Assembly (NCBI RefSeq): GCF_000800015.1
Contig: NZ_JUGR01000001.1
Span: forward strand, 1,922,001-1,986,000
Source: Terriglobus sp. TAA 43
Lineage (GTDB): Bacteria > Acidobacteriota > Terriglobia > Terriglobales > Acidobacteriaceae
Direction: 5' to 3'
Length of the DNA stretch: 64,000 bases
Shown here: positions 60,027 through 64,000 of the stretch, piece by piece
How positions within the stretch are numbered: the stretch's first letter is position 1
Layout: each line of letters begins with the position of its first letter
Translations under genes and position numbers: made by a program
The notes under the pieces: model-generated
Told to the model about the DNA's origin: nothing
Databases searched by the model: none
The model's input: the letters and a program-made list of their open reading frames with translations, nothing else

Positions 60027-61259
60027 ATGCCATCCGTAAAAACTGAACTCGCCATTACACTTGCCGACGTGGAGGCAGCGCGCGAGCGCGTGCGCGACGC
60101 CGTGTACTATACGCCGTGTGCCTTCTCGCACACGCTGACAGAACTGACCGGGCAGCAAGTTCACCTGAAGCTGGAGAACCTGCAGATGACCGGCGCGTTT
60201 AAAGAACGCGGCGCGCTGAACCGAATTAGCCTGCTGACACCGGAACAGGCTGGGCGCGGCGTGATTGCGGCATCCGCTGGAAACCATGCGCAGGGCGTGG
60301 CTTATCACGCGACACGTCGCGGAATTAAGTCGACCATTGTGATGCCCGAGCCGACACCGATGGTGAAGGTGAATGCGACTCGCCGCTTTGGCGCAAACGT
60401 GATTCTGCATGGGCCGAACTACGACGCCGCGTACGCGGAAGCGCGCAGGCTGTGCGATGCCGAGGGGCTTACGTTCATTCATCCTTTCGATGATGCGGAG
60501 GTCATCGCTGGTCAGGGCACCATTGGCCTGGAGCTGCTGGAGCAGGTGGATGGGCTGGAAGCCGTGGTCGTCCCCATTGGCGGCGGCGGTCTGATCGGCG
60601 GCATTGCCTGCGCGGTGAAGTCGCGCAACCCGAACATCCGCGTGGTGGGTGTGCAGACCTCGCGGCTGCCCAGCATGAAGGCTGCTGTGGAAGCGGGGCA
60701 TCCTGTCACGATTGATGCTGCGACGACTATCGGCGACGGCATTGCCGTGCGTCGCAGCGGCGACATCACGCTACCGCTGGTGCAGAAGTATGTCGATGAA
60801 ATTGTCACGGTAGATGAAGACGAAATTGCTGCGGCAATCCTTGTTCTGCTGGAACGTGAGAAGACGCTCGCAGAGGGCGCCGGTGCTACTGCTCTTGCTG
60901 CGCTGCTGCAAAAACGGACTTCGCTGAAGAATGCAAAGACTGCGGTTTTGGTGTGCGGCGGCAACATCGACGTCACATTGCTGAGCCGCATAATTGAACG
61001 CGGTTTGGTGCAGGATGGACGTTTGATCCGGCTGCGCATTCACCTGCTTGACCGCGCTGGTGCGTTGCAGGACCTGACCACGCTGATTGCGAAACATGGC
61101 GTCAATATTGTGGATACGCTCTATAACCGCGCTTACTATGGAGTGAATTTGGGTGATACGACCATTGACATCACCATGGAAACGCGCGGACGCGATCAGG
61201 TGGAAGAACTGCTGAATGCGTTGACCGAGGGTGGCTATCGGCACTCGCGAGTGCTTTAA
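60027..61259 (+). CDS. ilvA: Threonine ammonia-lyase with ACT domain
   Basis: A 410-residue PLP enzyme that deaminates threonine to 2-oxobutanoate. K59 in TGAFKERGA carries PLP; SAGNHAQGVA and the PIGGGGLIGG loop hold the cofactor phosphate. Residues about 330-410 (LIRLRIHLLDRAGALQDLTT) form one ACT regulatory domain, shorter than the double ACT of classical biosynthetic IlvA. It could serve biosynthesis or catabolism (tdcB-like). A strong terminator follows. Confidence 0.93.
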   Translation: MPSVKTELAITLADVEAARERVRDAVYYTPCAFSHTLTELTGQQVHLKLENLQMTGAFKERGALNRISLLTPEQAGRGVIAASAGNHAQGVAYHATRRGIKSTIVMPEPTPMVKVNATRRFGANVILHGPNYDAAYAEARRLCDAEGLTFIHPFDDAEVIAGQGTIGLELLEQVDGLEAVVVPIGGGGLIGGIACAVKSRNPNIRVVGVQTSRLPSMKAAVEAGHPVTIDAATTIGDGIAVRRSGDITLPLVQKYVDEIVTVDEDEIAAAILVLLEREKTLAEGAGATALAALLQKRTSLKNAKTAVLVCGGNIDVTLLSRIIERGLVQDGRLIRLRIHLLDRAGALQDLTTLIAKHGVNIVDTLYNRAYYGVNLGDTTIDITMETRGRDQVEELLNALTEGGYRHSRVL

Positions 61260-61298
61260 CTTCCCCGTTCTCGACGCAGTCGGCGTGATGACAAACGA

Positions 61299-61329
61299 AA
61301 AGGGATGCGAGTTGATCGCATCCCTTTTT
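61299..61329. terminator. Terminator after threonine ammonia-lyase
   Basis: Stem AAAGGGATGCGA (61299-61310) / TCGCATCCCTTT (61316-61327), loop GTTGA, followed by TTCTTTTTG. It lies 39 nt after the stop and also 3' of the convergent SDR gene. Confidence 0.9.
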
Positions 61330-61351
61330 CTTTTTGTTGAGGATTGGGTGA

Positions 61352-62152
61352 TCAGAGGTTCAGCTTTTTGAAAACGGAGTCCGGGATGGCGCGGACGACA
61401 GCCATGATGGGACGCCACTTGGCGGGGACGTACATGACACCGCCTTCGCCCTTGGCGATCGCATTGGCGATGTCCTTTGCTACGGCATTTACATCTGCGA
61501 ACTTTTCGCTGCCGGGCATGCCTGCCGTCATCGCGGTTTTCACAGGGCCGGGCTTGATGGTGAGCACCCCTACGCCATCGCGGTCGATGCGGTTGCGGAG
61601 GCCGTCGACGAAAGCTGTCAGGCCAGCTTTTGACGCGCCGTAGACGTAGTTGCTCTTACGGCCACGGTCACCTGCCACAGACGACAGCACTGCCAGCGTT
61701 CCGCGGCCCTGCTTCAGGCAGAAGTTTGCCAGCCATGTGAGCATGCTTACCGGGGCTGTGAGGTTGGTGTGCAGAATCTGTTCGGCGTGGGCCACGTCCG
61801 TTTCTGCTTTGGGCTGGTCTCCCAGGATGCCAAAGGCGAGATAGGCCACGTCCAGGCCGCCGAGTTGGGTGATGGCGTGGGCAAGCAGGCCGGGATGATC
61901 TTCAAGACGATCCAGGTCGGTGGCGGCAATATCGACAAAGGCCGCACCACGGACGCGGAGATCGCCCGCCATGGCGCGCAGTTTCTCCTCAGAACGGCCT
62001 ACGAGGAAGATGTTGGCTCCCTCTGCGGCCCAGATGCGGCAGGTGGCTTCTGCGATGCCACTGGTGGCACCTAAAACCAGGTAACGCTTGGGGTTATGCG
62101 AAAGATCGCGCGTTGGTAGGGGTGTTTCCAATGCGGTTGTTGTCTCAGACAT
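61352..62152 (-). CDS. Short-chain dehydrogenase, DprE2-like
   Basis: A 266-residue NAD(P)H oxidoreductase. The cofactor loop is VLGATSGIAEATC, the catalytic residues are S157/S158, Y171 and K175 in VLSSVAGDRGRKSNYVYGAS, and the C-terminal VKTAMT and PAKWRPIMAVVRAIPDSVFKK resemble mycobacterial DprE2, which reduces the 2-keto-arabinose intermediate of decaprenyl-phospho-arabinose. DprE1 is not in the window, so the substrate is uncertain and a general SDR is possible. It lies 25 nt after the stop of the MarR gene in the same direction. Confidence 0.82.
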   Translation of the reverse strand: MSETTTALETPLPTRDLSHNPKRYLVLGATSGIAEATCRIWAAEGANIFLVGRSEEKLRAMAGDLRVRGAAFVDIAATDLDRLEDHPGLLAHAITQLGGLDVAYLAFGILGDQPKAETDVAHAEQILHTNLTAPVSMLTWLANFCLKQGRGTLAVLSSVAGDRGRKSNYVYGASKAGLTAFVDGLRNRIDRDGVGVLTIKPGPVKTAMTAGMPGSEKFADVNAVAKDIANAIAKGEGGVMYVPAKWRPIMAVVRAIPDSVFKKLNL

Positions 62153-62177
62153 CGTTCGTTGTCCCTCAAAGAGGAGA

Positions 62178-62663
62178 CTAACAAACGTCCTTTGCAGGAG
62201 GGTTATAGCCCGCCTTGCGCAGCAGAGTGATCAGGGTTTGCTGGTCGTCGCGGCCAAGCTTCTCCAGCAGCAATTTGCTGGCTTCCAGATGGACTTCCAG
62301 CATGCGCTGGCTGAGTCGCTGGCCTGCAGGTGTGAGGTGAACACGCACAATGCGGCGATCTTCCTCCGAGCGCTGGCGCACAACCTGCTTCTTTTCCACA
62401 AGGCGGTTCACGAGGCTGGTGGCAGTGCTGAGTGGGATGTCCATAAAGTCTGCCAGCTCGGACATGAGCGCAGGCCCGTGCTGGTTAAGCCAGCCGAGAG
62501 CGCGGCCTTCCTGCGGCGTGGTCTTGATCTTTTGCAGTGAACGCGAACCGGGCGCCATCGACATCTGCCGAAACATACCGTACAGGGCAATCAGGAACTC
62601 CATGGGAGTTTTGTCTTCAACGGGCGGTGTTTTCGGCGTGCGCGACATCTCTTGGCTCAGCAT
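62178..62663 (-). CDS. MarR-family transcriptional regulator
   Basis: A 161-residue winged-helix regulator. The core is SLQKIKTTPQEGRALGWLNQ, HGPALMSELADFMDIPLSTA, NRLVEKKQVVRQRSEEDRRI. The C-terminal half is a helical dimer region with a final cysteine. The ATG at 62663 has GGGGAG about 12 nt upstream; an inner ATG at 62648 is the alternative. It is divergent from the ECF sigma gene, and an inverted repeat between them is a good target. The downstream SDR is probably in its operon. Confidence 0.9.
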   Translation of the reverse strand: MLSQEMSRTPKTPPVEDKTPMEFLIALYGMFRQMSMAPGSRSLQKIKTTPQEGRALGWLNQHGPALMSELADFMDIPLSTATSLVNRLVEKKQVVRQRSEEDRRIVRVHLTPAGQRLSQRMLEVHLEASKLLLEKLGRDDQQTLITLLRKAGYNPPAKDVC

Positions 62664-62739
62664 AAGCGTAGTTCTCCCCGCTTGGAAAGGTTCGATGCCG
62701 TAATGACACAAAATTTTCCAAATTAATACGGAACCGGGA

Positions 62740-62774
62740 TACTTCGATTGTCGTACTATTGAAAAATCGAAGTA
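62740..62774. promoter_or_regulatory. 10-bp inverted repeat between marR and sigma gene
   Basis: TACTTCGATT (62740-62749) and AATCGAAGTA (62765-62774) are perfect inverted repeats separated by 15 nt, in the promoter region of both divergent genes. Just outside, CCGG flanks each arm with a 2-nt offset. The spacing would suit a dimer of a regulator such as the adjacent MarR, or a sigma-specific promoter element. Confidence 0.65.
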
Positions 62775-62790
62775 CCGGAGTTGCTTCGCC

Positions 62791-63426
62791 ATGGCCCAAA
62801 CGGAAACTGTACTTTCCCCCGCCGAAATTCTTACCGAACGCCGCCGCATTTCCGCCGGGCTCCGCCGCCAAGATCCGGACCTGCTGCAGGAATTGATCAA
62901 CCGTTACCAACACCGCCTTTTGCGCTACCTTTGCAGCCTGACCGGACGCACGGATCTGGCCGAAGACCTGTTTCAGGAAACGTGGATCCGCGTGCTGGAA
63001 CGCGGCCATCTGTATGACGACCGCGGCGACTTTGATGCGTGGCTGTTTACGGTGGCACGCAATCGCGCGCTGGATCATTTCCGCCGCCGCAGCACGGTTT
63101 CGCTGGACGAGATGATGCATCCCGACGAGGAAGGTTCGGCCGCATTCGACCCGCCGGCTGCTGATTTGTCTCCGTTGGAAGCCTTTCGGCTGGCCGAACA
63201 GGCCTGCCTGCTGCATGCCACGATGGACCGGCTGCAACCCATCCACCGCGAAGTGTTGCAGATGCACTTTTATGAAGACCTGACGATGCGTGAAATTGCC
63301 GAAAAGACCGGCATTCACATGCCGACAGTGAAATCGCGCCTGTACCGTGCGATTGGATTCTTTGAGCAGTTTTTGCGGGAAGCGCTGACCGGCAGCAGCG
63401 TCCCGGTGGCGGCTGCGCAGCACTAA
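62791..63426 (+). CDS. ECF-type RNA polymerase sigma factor
   Basis: A 211-residue extracytoplasmic-function sigma factor. Region 2 is about 35-100 (LLQELINRYQHRLLRYLCSL, DLAEDLFQETWIRVLERGH, FDAWLFTVARNRALDHFRRR) and region 4 about 145-200 (DRLQPIHREVLQMHFYEDL, TMREIAEKTGIHMPTVKSRL). GGAG lies about 10 nt before the ATG. No anti-sigma factor is visible directly after it; serA follows. Confidence 0.92.
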   Translation: MAQTETVLSPAEILTERRRISAGLRRQDPDLLQELINRYQHRLLRYLCSLTGRTDLAEDLFQETWIRVLERGHLYDDRGDFDAWLFTVARNRALDHFRRRSTVSLDEMMHPDEEGSAAFDPPAADLSPLEAFRLAEQACLLHATMDRLQPIHREVLQMHFYEDLTMREIAEKTGIHMPTVKSRLYRAIGFFEQFLREALTGSSVPVAAAQH

Positions 63427-63553
63427 ATGTGCCTTCTGCGGACAAGACGGAACGGTTGGCTACAATAAGAGGGGACCTGTTTCATTCCGGACCGGCGATT
63501 TCCGCCGTGTTCTTGCACCCGTTCCGTCATCCAAGAAGGAAAATATTGCAGCG

Positions 63554-64000
63554 ATGAAGATCGTACTTGCCGAGAAGGTTTCGCCCGCCACCCTTGCCGT
63601 CTTCCAGCAGGAACCAAGCTGGAAGGTAGTCACCGCAGACAAGATCACCAACCTGGAAGCTGAACTGGCCGATGCTGATGCGCTGGTTGTCCGCTCTGCT
63701 GTACAGGTGACGGCGGAGTTGCTGGAGCATGCGCCGAAGCTGCGTGTGATTGGTCGCGCCGGTGTGGGTGTGGACAACATTGATGCGGACGCTGCAACCA
63801 AGCGCGGCATTGTGGTGATGAACACGCCGGGCGCAAACGCCGTGGCGGTCGCCGAGCTGACGCTGGGCCTGATGATCACCATGGCGCGCCAGATCCCCAA
63901 GGCAAACGCCGCGCTGCACAACGGCAAGTGGGAGAAGAAGTCGCTACAGGGCACCGAACTGCGCGGCAAGACGCTGGGCATTGTGGGCCTGGGTCGCATT
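63554..64000 (+). CDS. serA: D-3-phosphoglycerate dehydrogenase, 5' part (cut by window)
   Basis: The first 149 codons of an NAD-dependent enzyme for the first step of serine synthesis. It starts MKIVLAEKVSPATLAVF and reaches the start of the NAD loop (LGIVGLGRI) at the window end. GRAGVGVDNIDADAATKRGI and the VAVAELTLGLMI segment are the family hallmarks of the substrate-binding domain. Gene continues beyond 64000. Confidence 0.92.
   Translation, partial: MKIVLAEKVSPATLAVFQQEPSWKVVTADKITNLEAELADADALVVRSAVQVTAELLEHAPKLRVIGRAGVGVDNIDADAATKRGIVVMNTPGANAVAVAELTLGLMITMARQIPKANAALHNGKWEKKSLQGTELRGKTLGIVGLGRI

Overview
The window looks like a chromosomal stretch from an Acidobacteriota genome, most likely class Terriglobia (Terriglobus/Granulicella/Edaphobacter type). 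The sequence reasons are two proteins of the soil-associated TIGR03435 type, two tandem proteins of the acidobacterial VWFA-related type (TIGR03436), many small secreted proteins of unknown function, moderately high GC with C/G-ending codons, and Gram-negative envelope genes. I see no rRNA, tRNA, CRISPR array, prophage or transposase. Most of the window is a core genome with housekeeping genes, interrupted by a few accessory insertions.

Layout. 0-4 kb: M20 amidohydrolase, small membrane proteins, DoxX-like protein and a four-helix-bundle (DUF2383) protein. 4.1-8.4 kb: ftsK, then an alpha/beta hydrolase gene flanked on its far side by a second, diverged copy of the ftsK 3' end with its own terminator. 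8.4-11.3 kb: a divergent arsenic cluster (arsR-acr3 / arsM-arsC) with two dyads in the shared promoter region. 11.3-11.6 kb: copy A of an interspersed repeat; copy B lies inverted at 28.8-29.0 kb. 11.6-18.3 kb: secreted protein, DUF3999-like protein, REC-HPt and NarL-type regulators, ftsY, ribD, ribE. 18.3-21.7 kb (minus): PAP2 phosphatase, thymidine kinase, cupin, VOC protein, YbjQ. 21.8-24.8 kb: lipoprotein, PQQ dehydrogenase with inserted cytochrome c domain, secreted protein. 24.9-28.4 kb (minus): PepSY membrane protein with a Met/His-rich insert, Cys/His-rich secreted protein, DEAD-box-type helicase. 29.0-36.4 kb (minus): TIGR03435 protein, murI-GerMN-pseudoamidase, two VWFA proteins, DHA2 efflux pump. 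36.5-40.3 kb: DUF1015, tsaE, ABC-F ATPase. 40.3-50.1 kb (minus): zinc-ribbon protein, amidohydrolase, dGTPase, TPR protein, purH, a HepT/MntA toxin-antitoxin pair, pyrD, and a PafA-like phosphatase. 50.3-53.9 kb: serS, two small envelope proteins, second TIGR03435 protein. 53.9-57.7 kb: amidohydrolase; sigma factor, HEAT-repeat anti-sigma factor and PDZ protein. 57.8-60 kb: DHA2 pump and divergent MarR with twin operators. 60-64 kb: threonine deaminase, DprE2-like SDR, second MarR, second ECF sigma factor, and the start of serA cut by the window edge.

How genes work together. The arsenic cluster gives sensing, arsenate reduction, arsenite efflux and methylation. ribD and ribE are consecutive riboflavin steps. 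murI, the GerMN protein and an amidase-fold protein overlap end to start and probably act on peptidoglycan. pyrD and purH sit in one co-directional run that also carries a phosphatase and a toxin-antitoxin pair. The 55-57.7 kb genes form a self-contained stress-response unit.

The most unusual signals are the roughly 260/225-bp interspersed repeat with three 24-nt units at conserved 5- and 16-nt spacings, the diverged second ftsK tail behind the hydrolase, an amidase that has lost both zinc-ligand histidines, a Met/His-rich insert in a PepSY protein beside a Cys/His-rich secreted protein, and Cys-Cys tails shared by ArsR and ArsM.
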